NCBI RefSeq assembly: GCF_003418935.1
Contig: NZ_QVMT01000010.1
Coordinates: 124,001-188,000 of the forward strand
DNA length: 64,000 nt
Direction of reading: 5' to 3'
Source of the DNA: Emticicia sp. C21
GTDB taxonomy: Bacteria; Bacteroidota; Bacteroidia; Cytophagales; Spirosomataceae
Part shown: positions 45,066 through 52,252 of the stretch, piece after piece
How the letters are laid out: each line of letters starts with the position of its first letter
How positions within the stretch are numbered: position 1 is the first letter of the stretch
Notes under the pieces: model-generated
What the model saw: only the letters and a program-made list of their open reading frames with translations
The model's database searches: none
What the model was told of the DNA's origin: nothing
Made by a program: the position numbers and the translations under genes

Positions 45066-46055
45066 TTAAATTGGCAAAACTGGCACTAATAGTTTGTTTA
45101 TTTCATCAATCATCTTACTCATTCTATCATTCCAGTTCCCATCAATACATATATATTTAATCTGTCGTTTGTCTAGTTCTGCTTTAAAAATCTGATACAT
45201 TTCTACTCTTCTATCGCCTAAATCCCGCAAAGGGTCATCTACCCATTCTACATCAATATCTAATAGAAAATACAAATCGTAATCGAGTTCCTGTTCTAAT
45301 ATTGGGAGTGCCTCCGGTACAAAGCCTAAATAGTGTCGGGCATAAATTTGAGTGGTTATCAGGTCAGTATCACAAAACAAAAGCTTATTAGCCAATGCTG
45401 TTTTTTCCTTTACCAATTCCGTTTGTCTTTCCCCTATTTTCGTAATAATCACTTCATCAATATCATTTGAAGTCAAAATTTCACGAGCAGCTTCCGGTAC
45501 AAAAATAGTATAATAATGTTTTGCTAATTTCTGACTTAGAACTGTTTTCCCTACACTTTCAGGCCCAAAAAGACATACCTTTTTAACAAAATATGGCCGA
45601 ACCACACTTGGAATAAAATCCCAATAGGCAAATGGATTCGCCCTAATTTTACTCGCTGAAACTGGAATTTGCGTACGAGCTTTATCAAACAATATACAGG
45701 GTAATCCTAAATGAAAAGACAATGGCTCTCCGTAATCTTCTGAACAGAAAAAGGCTTCAATATTAGGAAATTCTCTGCGGATAAAATCAGCCCAGAGTTT
45801 GGTTGCTTCAAAAAGTGGTAGACTTTCATCATGAAAATCATCAATCTTTTCAACTAGAATAATATTCGGTTGTCCTTCGAAAATCTTTTGCAACCATCCT
45901 AATCGTAAAGCATGGTCAATCGGATCATTAGGCATAAAGCTCATAGAAACAATAACCTGCTCGCATTGAGATTTTGCAAATTCAATCAGTGCCAGATGTC
46001 CTGCATGAACAGGCATATATTTCCCGAATACCAAGCCTTTCTTTAGTTTAGCCAT
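45066..46055 (-). CDS. nadR: NadR-like NMN adenylyltransferase / ribosylnicotinamide kinase
   Basis: 329 aa in two domains. The N-terminal nucleotidyltransferase has the (H/T)xGH motif in GKYMPVHAGHLALIE and the second motif VSASKIRANPFAYW, the NMN adenylyltransferase signature. The C-terminal P-loop kinase begins VCLFGPESVGKT and continues with EAAREIL and DTDLITT. This is the NadR order without the N-terminal helix-turn-helix repressor domain of enterobacterial NadR. It makes NAD+ from nicotinamide riboside. The gene lies 16 nt before the kinase-phosphatase gene within an RNA-repair gene set, an informative context because some T4-like phages also carry both functions. Confidence 0.88.
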   Translation of the reverse strand: MAKLKKGLVFGKYMPVHAGHLALIEFAKSQCEQVIVSMSFMPNDPIDHALRLGWLQKIFEGQPNIILVEKIDDFHDESLPLFEATKLWADFIRREFPNIEAFFCSEDYGEPLSFHLGLPCILFDKARTQIPVSASKIRANPFAYWDFIPSVVRPYFVKKVCLFGPESVGKTVLSQKLAKHYYTIFVPEAAREILTSNDIDEVIITKIGERQTELVKEKTALANKLLFCDTDLITTQIYARHYLGFVPEALPILEQELDYDLYFLLDIDVEWVDDPLRDLGDRRVEMYQIFKAELDKRQIKYICIDGNWNDRMSKMIDEINKLLVPVLPI

Positions 46056-46062
46056 GTTGTTT

Positions 46063-46542
46063 TCAACCTAAATTTTCAATACTCCATTCGATTCCTTTTA
46101 GTAAGCCATTCTTAGAAATATCCCAACTCTGATTATCACTTTGTTTCCAATCGCTATCAATAAATTCGGGTTGCTGGATTTTATAACTCATGCCCCAGCC
46201 ATAATGCTTATGACTATAAACTATTGATACTCTATATAAAGTAGACTTACTTTTGATAAATTTCTCTAATTTAATAGCGCTTACATATTCGTCAGATAAA
46301 TCAAATACCAAATATGTTTTATCAAGATTCAAATTAACTAAGTTTATTAAATGCTCCAAATACGCCTTAAAACATTCTTTTTTCCATTCAATCTCATCTT
46401 CAATAGTTGATTCGAATTCTAAAAAATCAGGAATAAAATAGAAGTCTGCAATCCAAGGTGCATTTGTGCCTATACCAACATCTATTTTTAGGAATGTATC
46501 CTGATGTGAATTACCAAAGGAGTCGAATATAAATCTTACCAT
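46063..46542 (-). CDS. Unknown protein in RNA-repair cassette
   Basis: 159 aa, acidic, no signal peptide or membrane helix. I recognise no family. Beta-strand-like stretches (WIADFYFIPDFLEF, TYLVFDLSDEYVSAI, YRVSIVYSHKHYGWGMSY) alternate with a helix (ECFKAYLEHLINLVNLNL). The histidine/tyrosine-rich SHKHYGWGMSY is the most distinctive segment. It lies between the nucleotidyltransferase and NadR-like genes (gaps 36 and 7 nt), so co-expression is likely. Confidence 0.65.
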   Translation of the reverse strand: MVRFIFDSFGNSHQDTFLKIDVGIGTNAPWIADFYFIPDFLEFESTIEDEIEWKKECFKAYLEHLINLVNLNLDKTYLVFDLSDEYVSAIKLEKFIKSKSTLYRVSIVYSHKHYGWGMSYKIQQPEFIDSDWKQSDNQSWDISKNGLLKGIEWSIENLG

Positions 46543-46578
46543 TACTATAATCAGATTAATGTTCTTTCTTACAACTTT

Positions 46579-47610
46579 TCACATTACTTCCCGTCTTACT
46601 TTGAGTAACAATTCATTCACAAAGTCATTATCCACTTCCTTAGGCAAGTCGCTTTTTTCAAATAATTCATTCAGTTCCAAAATCTCTTCTTCTGCTTTTT
46701 GCATAAAAGCCGCTAAATCGATTTCTCCTCTTCTGATTTTAAGTAATTCCTGAGCATTTGGTCGTCTGACATTAATGGTTTTCTGAGTAGCAATTTCAAT
46801 AGCCATATCCAGTAATCGTCGACAATGCAAAAGGTTTTTGCCATCAATTTGTTGCTGATGATTAGTTATATCTACATAGCGTTGCACATTTCTATTTTTC
46901 AGCCATGTTTCATACTCTACATAATCTTTACAGTGGGATGAATATCCCTCCTGATTAAAACACATGATGCTAACCGGTTTTTCTCCTTTCGGTACAGAAC
47001 TAAGCTTAACATCATTACCTTTTTCCGAAACAATTCCCTTATAACCCAATTCGTCTGTACCGTCATAATATAACGCATAACAATTTTTGAAGTGGTTCAA
47101 GGCTACCAAGCCACATTTATCTGCCGACCAATTATTTCTTTCCAGGAAATACAAAAGAGGCATTGTTTTACCTTCTTCATAGACATAACAAAAGTCAAAT
47201 GGTGTTTTTCTGGTAATTTTATCATGCTCCCAGTTCATTTTCTTTTCCAGCCCCTTGGCTTTACTGATTTGCGCAATGGCGTATCCCCCGAAAGACTGCA
47301 GACATTTTCTGGTTAAAAAATGAGCCCGATTTTCGATAATAATATCAAAGGCAGGGTGTTTTTCGATAATGCACTCCGGTGGCATATACAATAACTCCAG
47401 CATAGTTGGATTTGCCGATTGAAGCAATTGCAAAAACCGTCGGACTTCAAAATAACATTCGTCTTTTGATACCTCAATCTGCTCTTTATAGGTAAACCCT
47501 ATAAGATCTTCTACTGATTGGGAGTAAACTCCTTTATAATCTATATCCGAATTAGTCGTGTTTGTTCCGTATGCCTGGCTACCTACAATAGCCTTTAATA
47601 ATATTTTCAT
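46579..47610 (-). CDS. Predicted nucleotidyltransferase (COG3541 / YcgL-like, pol-beta fold)
   Basis: 343 aa. The N-terminus AIVGSQAYGTNTTNSDIDYK contains the pol-beta-superfamily GS motif (Gly10-Ser11) and the metal-binding D-x-D (Asp22, Asp24). The remainder matches what I recall of the COG3541 group of stand-alone nucleotidyltransferases, including MLELLYMPPECII and a C-terminal RRPNAQELLKIRRGEID. The substrate of these proteins is not established; end-addition to RNA is an attractive guess here. Its ATG overlaps the stop of the RNA ligase gene (ATGA, 47607-47610), a strong sign of coupling. Confidence 0.82.
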   Translation of the reverse strand: MKILLKAIVGSQAYGTNTTNSDIDYKGVYSQSVEDLIGFTYKEQIEVSKDECYFEVRRFLQLLQSANPTMLELLYMPPECIIEKHPAFDIIIENRAHFLTRKCLQSFGGYAIAQISKAKGLEKKMNWEHDKITRKTPFDFCYVYEEGKTMPLLYFLERNNWSADKCGLVALNHFKNCYALYYDGTDELGYKGIVSEKGNDVKLSSVPKGEKPVSIMCFNQEGYSSHCKDYVEYETWLKNRNVQRYVDITNHQQQIDGKNLLHCRRLLDMAIEIATQKTINVRRPNAQELLKIRRGEIDLAAFMQKAEEEILELNELFEKSDLPKEVDNDFVNELLLKVRREVM

Positions 47611-48626
47611 GTTTCAATATGTGTTGCGAATGGTTTTTCAAATTTTGGTCTCAGCATTTTCCAGATAATCTGGTCATAAGGTTTATCTTCCATCATTTTA
47701 AACAAAACAGCCGGATAGCTACAAGTCTGGTAATAGAGGGCATTTTCTTTTCTTGTATCCAACACTTTAAATTCAGTTTTAGCTCTCGCTTCAATGGCTT
47801 TAAAATTATCTGCTAAATGCTTTTCAGTCATTTTTACCCAATCATAAAACTCGTCTGGCACTCTATCAAGAATATCTGTCAAATCGTTTCCTTCTTTCAG
47901 ATGTTCCCAGATATTCAGACTAGATACACGGGTAATAATCTGATGCACACGTTGATATTCATCAAATTTTACTTTCAATCTCAACCCGCTCACGAATTTT
48001 ATGACATATCCTTCTCTGTTGGCTTCTTCCAGTTTCTTTAACTGATATAAATCGTTGATACCATCATAAAGTTTCACGACTTCAAAACCGATTTGCTCTA
48101 AAGGACACTCCTCCCCTGTTTTGGTATCAATTACGCCTAATAAAACTAAAGCTCTGGTATTTCCATAATCAACTACAATCCTGTTTTCAGGATAGATAAT
48201 TTCGAAGAGATATGTTTTATTTTTATTAAGCAAAGGTATTGAAGTAGCATATGTTGTATGCAACATTTCGGTAGCTACTTTAGCTTGGTCGCTATTGAAA
48301 GAGCCTCTGGTAGCAATATACGGAATTTCATTAATCCAATACAAGATTCCCAGAGAACCATCCATTTTTTCATAGACTTCAAATGGTTCTTGTGGAATTA
48401 CCTGATTTTCTACTTCTCCCCAGTTAAAAAACTTTTTAAATGGACGAGCCATTACTTCATAATCAGCATTCATGATTAAGCCACGACATGCCAGCGTCCA
48501 TTCGTCCCAGACTCTATCGTATTGTGCTTTGGCCGAGTAATTATAAATGTACAAATCAGCATGGTTGTGCTTTTGTACATTGATATAATCGTTGGCAATT
48601 AATTCATGAAGTGCTTGAATGTTCAT
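47607..48626 (-). CDS. T4 Rnl1-type RNA ligase
   Basis: 339 aa. The nucleotidyl-transfer motif I is YEKMDGSLG with the predicted AMP-accepting Lys87. The Rnl1-specific upstream segment ACRGLIM followed by RPFKKFFNWGE is present. Motif IIIa-like YLFEIIYPENRIVVDY, motif IV EGYVIKF and motif V LKVKFDEY are intact, so it should be active. Rnl1 enzymes seal 5'-phosphate to 3'-OH RNA ends; T4 uses it with Pnkp to repair tRNA cut in the anticodon loop. It is the first gene downstream of a 31-bp dyad (48658-48688) that looks like an operator, and it overlaps the nucleotidyltransferase gene. Confidence 0.9.
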   Translation of the reverse strand: MNIQALHELIANDYINVQKHNHADLYIYNYSAKAQYDRVWDEWTLACRGLIMNADYEVMARPFKKFFNWGEVENQVIPQEPFEVYEKMDGSLGILYWINEIPYIATRGSFNSDQAKVATEMLHTTYATSIPLLNKNKTYLFEIIYPENRIVVDYGNTRALVLLGVIDTKTGEECPLEQIGFEVVKLYDGINDLYQLKKLEEANREGYVIKFVSGLRLKVKFDEYQRVHQIITRVSSLNIWEHLKEGNDLTDILDRVPDEFYDWVKMTEKHLADNFKAIEARAKTEFKVLDTRKENALYYQTCSYPAVLFKMMEDKPYDQIIWKMLRPKFEKPFATHIET

Positions 48627-48657
48627 TTTATTTTTGTTTTACACTACAAAATAAAAA

Positions 48658-48688
48658 TATCACTACGCAGTATATTTGCGTAGTGATA
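48658..48688. promoter_or_regulatory. Perfect 12-bp dyad, predicted WYL-regulator operator 1
   Basis: TATCACTACGCA (48658-48669) and its exact complement TGCGTAGTGATA (48677-48688), spacer GTATATT. It lies 31 bp before the RNA ligase ATG and 19 bp after the stop of the RING/TerD gene. The core CTACGCAGTATATTTGCGTA is nearly the same as the site at 51156-51176. A hairpin with no T-run on the gene's strand is a poor terminator, so operator is preferred. Confidence 0.65.
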
Positions 48689-48707
48689 ATAAAGTTTCAA
48701 ACTTTTT

Positions 48708-50948
48708 TTAGTCAACCAATAACTGGGTAACTTTCGCAGAGTCAATGGCCCATTTTTTATCATACACCTCATCTGCATCAGGTGTATCAACCCGTTCCAG
48801 CTTTTGCGCTTCGGCTTTTAATAATAACAGGTCTCCAATATTCAGTTTGCTGCTTAATTTATTTATCAAAGCCTGAACTCCTTTGTAGTCCAATCCTTGC
48901 ACGACCTCACCACTGAATGTCATTTCCAGCCACATAATCTCACGATTTTCAACATCCAAAACTCCAAATACCAATCCTTTAGCCAGATTTTGTGTTACTC
49001 TCACCTGGTGCTGTACGCAGGAAGGATCATAGGCAACTCCTGTCGTTTCTGATATATGCATCGGATATTTACTATCCATCCAACCTACTACTAAGTTAGG
49101 ACTAATATTTCCATAGGTATAAGCATTACATGTAAAACTTACATATTTTGCTTTTGCCTTTGATAGGGCATCCAAGTCTATTTCAATATACTCGGCTGCA
49201 CCTATCTGATCCGGAATAGATTGTATATCTCCGCTATGCATACATCCGGTAGCCACTAAGTTGCTATATGAACAATACTCTGTTTTTGAAGCATAAGCAA
49301 TATTACAGCTTAAATCCATATCCAGGTGTTGTGCAGGCATATCTTTTCCCCACTGCATGAATAGTCTTATACTATTCCCTTCAACCGGAAATCTGGTTCC
49401 CATTAATGCCACAGGTAAATCCTGAATGGTCTGACTTCTATCTCCTATAGCAACTGGCATATTAAAAAGCTGTTCGTCAATAAATATTGTTTTATTATTA
49501 TTTAGAACAGCTGTAAATCTCTTTTTCACAGCTAACAAACAAAGTTCTTCAATATTGTTTTGCATGCTCTCCAATTGTGTCTTACTGTATATTTTCAATA
49601 AAGGGTTTGGAGCTATTCTTTTATTGATTCCGCCCAATGGTCTTACACTTCTTTGAATATTTGTTTCAAAATAATTTTTTGCATACATATTCAATGTAAA
49701 TACCAGGCGAGCCGGTACTTTATCTATAACCTGCGAAAATTCTGCTACTGCCTGCTCAGGTCCAAACCAAAGCATGTTGGCAAATAATGAACGGGCAAAT
49801 AAACCAGGTCTTTGCTTCAACAGTCCAAAGGTCTTTTCGGTATCACATTTTAATCTATAATTGTTAACATTTCCTTGCCAAACATTATACAATTGATTAT
49901 AAAAAACATCCAGCAGTTCTGCCAATTTCTCAAATCCTTTTTTCTTGCTATACTCTGGCAAACGAAGTGCTCTGATAAATCTCACCCACATACCTCTTTT
50001 AGGGTGCATCATCTCGCATATCTTTTCAATATCGAGTTCTAAATTATTAAGCCAGGTCGCAACCATCAGACATTCTGCTCTTGTATACTTCAGTTTGATT
50101 TGAAGTTTCGCTTCTAAAATTGTCGTACCTCCTCCATTCAGGAAAATAAATTTGTTGCTCGGCGGAACTACCTTTTTAACAAAGTTCTTAGGCTCAATAA
50201 TTTGTAAGAAGCCTGTTTTCTTGTACCATAAATATCTAAGAATATCAGTAGGCGATGATAAATACAATTGTGCTTTATCAGACTGATTTTGTTCAATTAA
50301 AGTATCTATTACAACTACCAGTGTTTCCTTCATACTGATGGTTGTTTTTGGCAAAGGAAGATATTTTAATAGCATTTTTAAACTATCAATCTGAGTAGCA
50401 TCAAGAGCAGTTTTAGCCTGTAAAAGCGATAAAAAATATTGAGTAAGGTCCTCATCAGTCCATAATTCCAATACTTTCAATTTGGAAGTTTGTCCATAGC
50501 GCTCAATATTACCAAATACAAAGGGTTTCCCACAGAAAGGGCAACCATTGTATCTCTCCAAAGGGAAAGTATTTTCAGGTATAATATGTCCACATTGTAA
50601 AGTCTTTACTGGGTCGTTTCTAAGAACCTTAATATTGGCAAGCCAGGTAACCAAATGGTCAAATCTGGTTTCACCTGTTGGTATTGACCAGTTTCTAACT
50701 AATGGAGTCCAGTTATTAGTACTTCCCAATACACTATCCAAAGTTTTGAGAATCTCAATTTTGTATCGATAACTGGCATTATTAAGGGCTTTTAACAAAG
50801 GTTCAGAAAAACTAAACCCGTTTTTAGCAACATTTTCTACAAATGTAAATGTTGCACCTGTTAATAACTCGTTTTCTTTAACAATTGCCTCGTTAGGTAC
50901 ATAAATAGCATTTTGTCTTAAGCTGATTTTTAGTAAATCCTGTTTCAT
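48708..50948 (-). CDS. RING-finger / TerD-like protein (MXAN_6230/SCO0854-like)
   Basis: 746 aa from ATG 50948 (KQDLLKISLRQNAIYVPN). A treble-clef zinc site of RING type is visible near residues 138-165: LQCGHIIPENTFPLE followed by GCPFCGKPF. A long helical middle follows (about 170-500). The C-terminal part (about 520-690) looks TerD-like: LDMDLSCNIAYASK, GCMHSGDIQSIP, AAEYIEIDLDAL and SPNLVVGWMDS. I associate this layout with the MXAN_6230/SCO0854 RING proteins found near tellurite-type (Ter) systems, from memory only. Role unknown; possibly a scaffold or sensor. It has its own structured leader and is divergent from the WYL regulator. Confidence 0.7.
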   Translation of the reverse strand: MKQDLLKISLRQNAIYVPNEAIVKENELLTGATFTFVENVAKNGFSFSEPLLKALNNASYRYKIEILKTLDSVLGSTNNWTPLVRNWSIPTGETRFDHLVTWLANIKVLRNDPVKTLQCGHIIPENTFPLERYNGCPFCGKPFVFGNIERYGQTSKLKVLELWTDEDLTQYFLSLLQAKTALDATQIDSLKMLLKYLPLPKTTISMKETLVVVIDTLIEQNQSDKAQLYLSSPTDILRYLWYKKTGFLQIIEPKNFVKKVVPPSNKFIFLNGGGTTILEAKLQIKLKYTRAECLMVATWLNNLELDIEKICEMMHPKRGMWVRFIRALRLPEYSKKKGFEKLAELLDVFYNQLYNVWQGNVNNYRLKCDTEKTFGLLKQRPGLFARSLFANMLWFGPEQAVAEFSQVIDKVPARLVFTLNMYAKNYFETNIQRSVRPLGGINKRIAPNPLLKIYSKTQLESMQNNIEELCLLAVKKRFTAVLNNNKTIFIDEQLFNMPVAIGDRSQTIQDLPVALMGTRFPVEGNSIRLFMQWGKDMPAQHLDMDLSCNIAYASKTEYCSYSNLVATGCMHSGDIQSIPDQIGAAEYIEIDLDALSKAKAKYVSFTCNAYTYGNISPNLVVGWMDSKYPMHISETTGVAYDPSCVQHQVRVTQNLAKGLVFGVLDVENREIMWLEMTFSGEVVQGLDYKGVQALINKLSSKLNIGDLLLLKAEAQKLERVDTPDADEVYDKKWAIDSAKVTQLLVD

Positions 50949-50954
50949 TTTTTT

Positions 50955-51013
50955 AAAAGATAATTGTGTTTCTGAAGTCTGGAAAAGGATTGAAGTAAGA
51001 AACACTTGACCTT
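50955..51013 (-). ncRNA. Structured leader element, copy 1
   Basis: A ~59-nt element directly before the RING/TerD ATG. On the leftward strand it runs AAGGTCAAGT... to AATTATCTTTT. Its 8-bp stem is GTGTTTCT (50966-50973 on +) with AGAAACAC (50998-51005), enclosing 24 nt. Outer and loop sequences match copy 2, while the inner six stem positions differ and are compensated. The strand is assigned by its place in the leader; no direct evidence of transcription. Confidence 0.6.
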
Positions 51014-51037
51014 AAATTTTTAAAAGCTAAAATTTCA

Positions 51038-51101
51038 AAAAGATAATTGTAAAAGTGATAATGAACTTGGAAGGTTATTGAAGTAACTTTTACTTGACCT
51101 T
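51038..51101 (-). ncRNA. Structured leader element, copy 2
   Basis: A ~64-nt element homologous to copy 1. The stem is GTAAAAGT (51049-51056 on +) with ACTTTTAC (51086-51093), enclosing 29 nt, with a possible inner 4-bp stem ATAA/TTAT. Flanks AAAAGATAATT and ACTTGACCTT are identical to copy 1. A leftward GATATTTG (51104-51111, one mismatch to the -7 consensus) sits just before it, so a transcript could begin at this element. Confidence 0.6.
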
Positions 51102-51155
51102 TTCAAATATCAAATCTGCTTCTAAGCGAATTGATGAAACAAAATAAGCGGGCTA

Positions 51156-51176
51156 TTACGCAGTCTATTTGCGCAG
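51156..51176. promoter_or_regulatory. Predicted WYL-regulator operator 2
   Basis: TTACGCAGTCTATTTGCGCA plus G matches the core of the dyad at 48658-48688 at 18 of 21 positions and keeps the ACGCA-N7-TGCG symmetry. It lies 44 bp before the WYL ATG and upstream of the RING/TerD leader. TCTATTTG inside it resembles a rightward -7 box. Confidence 0.6.
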
Positions 51177-51220
51177 ATAAAAATATTTTCATTTTTTTGT
51201 AAAATATTTTTCTAAACACT

Positions 51221-52252
51221 ATGCCTGCAAATAGAAACGCCCTTGTGCGCTATAAAACAATTGATGCCTGTTTAAGAAACAGAAAACGAAAATGGACTCT
51301 GGAAGACCTGGTCGAAAAAGTCTCTGATACGCTTTATGAATACGAAGGTATTGATAAAGGAATTAGTGTGCGAACCATTCAGGCAGACATCCAGATGATG
51401 CGAAGTGATAAACTGGGCTACTTTGCGCCAATCATTGTGATTGATAAAAAATACTATACCTACGAAGATCCTAAATACAGTATTACTAATATTCCTATTT
51501 CCAATGCTGACTTAGGAAGAATGAATGAAGCAGTTGAATTATTGAAACAATTCAAAGGCTTTTCGCATTTCAATCAGTTAAATGAGGTGGTACAGAAACT
51601 GGAAGACCATGTATATGCTACTGCCCATAAGCAACATACGGTTATTAATTTCGAAAAAAATGAAAATCTGAAAGGTTTATCCTATCTGGATTTACTGTAT
51701 CATTCTATCATACAAAAGAAAGCGGTTAAAATGACCTATCAATCATTTAAGGCTCATGAAGCGAATACATTTACTTTCCATGTATGGTGGTTGAAAGAGT
51801 TTAAAAACCGATGGTTTGCAGTAGGTGTCAGAGGTGGGCAAAAAATTGTTAACAATCTAGCTTTAGACCGGATTCAGGATTTAAGTCTCGATGAAACAAT
51901 GGATTATGTCGAAAATGAGGTATATGACTCTGAAAGTTATTATAGAGATATAATTGGAGTAACAGTATCTTCAGGCTTGCAGGCAGAAGAAATTACTTTA
52001 TTCGTAACAAAAGAAGAAGCGCCTTATATGGAAACCAAGCCCCTGCATCACACGCAAAGAATTTTAGAAAGAAATGAGGAAGGTATAATTTTACAGATTA
52101 AAGTACAGATAAACTTTGAATTAGAAAGAGAGATTCTGGGATCTGCTGATAGAATGCAGGTGATTTCCCCGGAAGCATTAAAAAAGAGGATTTACGCTCG
52201 TCTTCACAAAGGAACGCAGAACTATGAAAGAATTCAACTAGTTCAAAGCTAA
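51221..52252 (+). CDS. WYL-domain transcriptional regulator
   Basis: 343 aa. An N-terminal winged helix-turn-helix (about 8-75: RYKTIDACLRNRKRKWTLED, SVRTIQADIQMMRSD) is followed by a WYL domain (about 150-235: LLYHSIIQKKAVKMTYQSF, then FHVWWLKEFKNRWFAVGVR) and a C-terminal WCX-like region (about 250-343: EEITLFVTKEEAPYMETKPL). WYL regulators such as BrxR/CapW and PafBC control stress and phage-defence genes, some sensing nucleic-acid ligands. It is divergent from the RING/TerD gene and probably autoregulated through operator 2. Its last 15 nt overlap the convergent lipoprotein gene. Confidence 0.9.
   Translation: MPANRNALVRYKTIDACLRNRKRKWTLEDLVEKVSDTLYEYEGIDKGISVRTIQADIQMMRSDKLGYFAPIIVIDKKYYTYEDPKYSITNIPISNADLGRMNEAVELLKQFKGFSHFNQLNEVVQKLEDHVYATAHKQHTVINFEKNENLKGLSYLDLLYHSIIQKKAVKMTYQSFKAHEANTFTFHVWWLKEFKNRWFAVGVRGGQKIVNNLALDRIQDLSLDETMDYVENEVYDSESYYRDIIGVTVSSGLQAEEITLFVTKEEAPYMETKPLHHTQRILERNEEGIILQIKVQINFELEREILGSADRMQVISPEALKKRIYARLHKGTQNYERIQLVQS

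Noticed and set aside
48658-48688. Plain terminator of the RING/TerD gene
   Set aside because: The perfect dyad has no T-run on the leftward strand and its core recurs in the divergent promoter region at 51156-51176, which favours an operator.
44168-51005. Prophage remnant explaining the T4-like genes
   Set aside because: No capsid, tail, terminase, portal or integrase genes; the divergent WYL regulator and base composition fit a chromosomal cassette.
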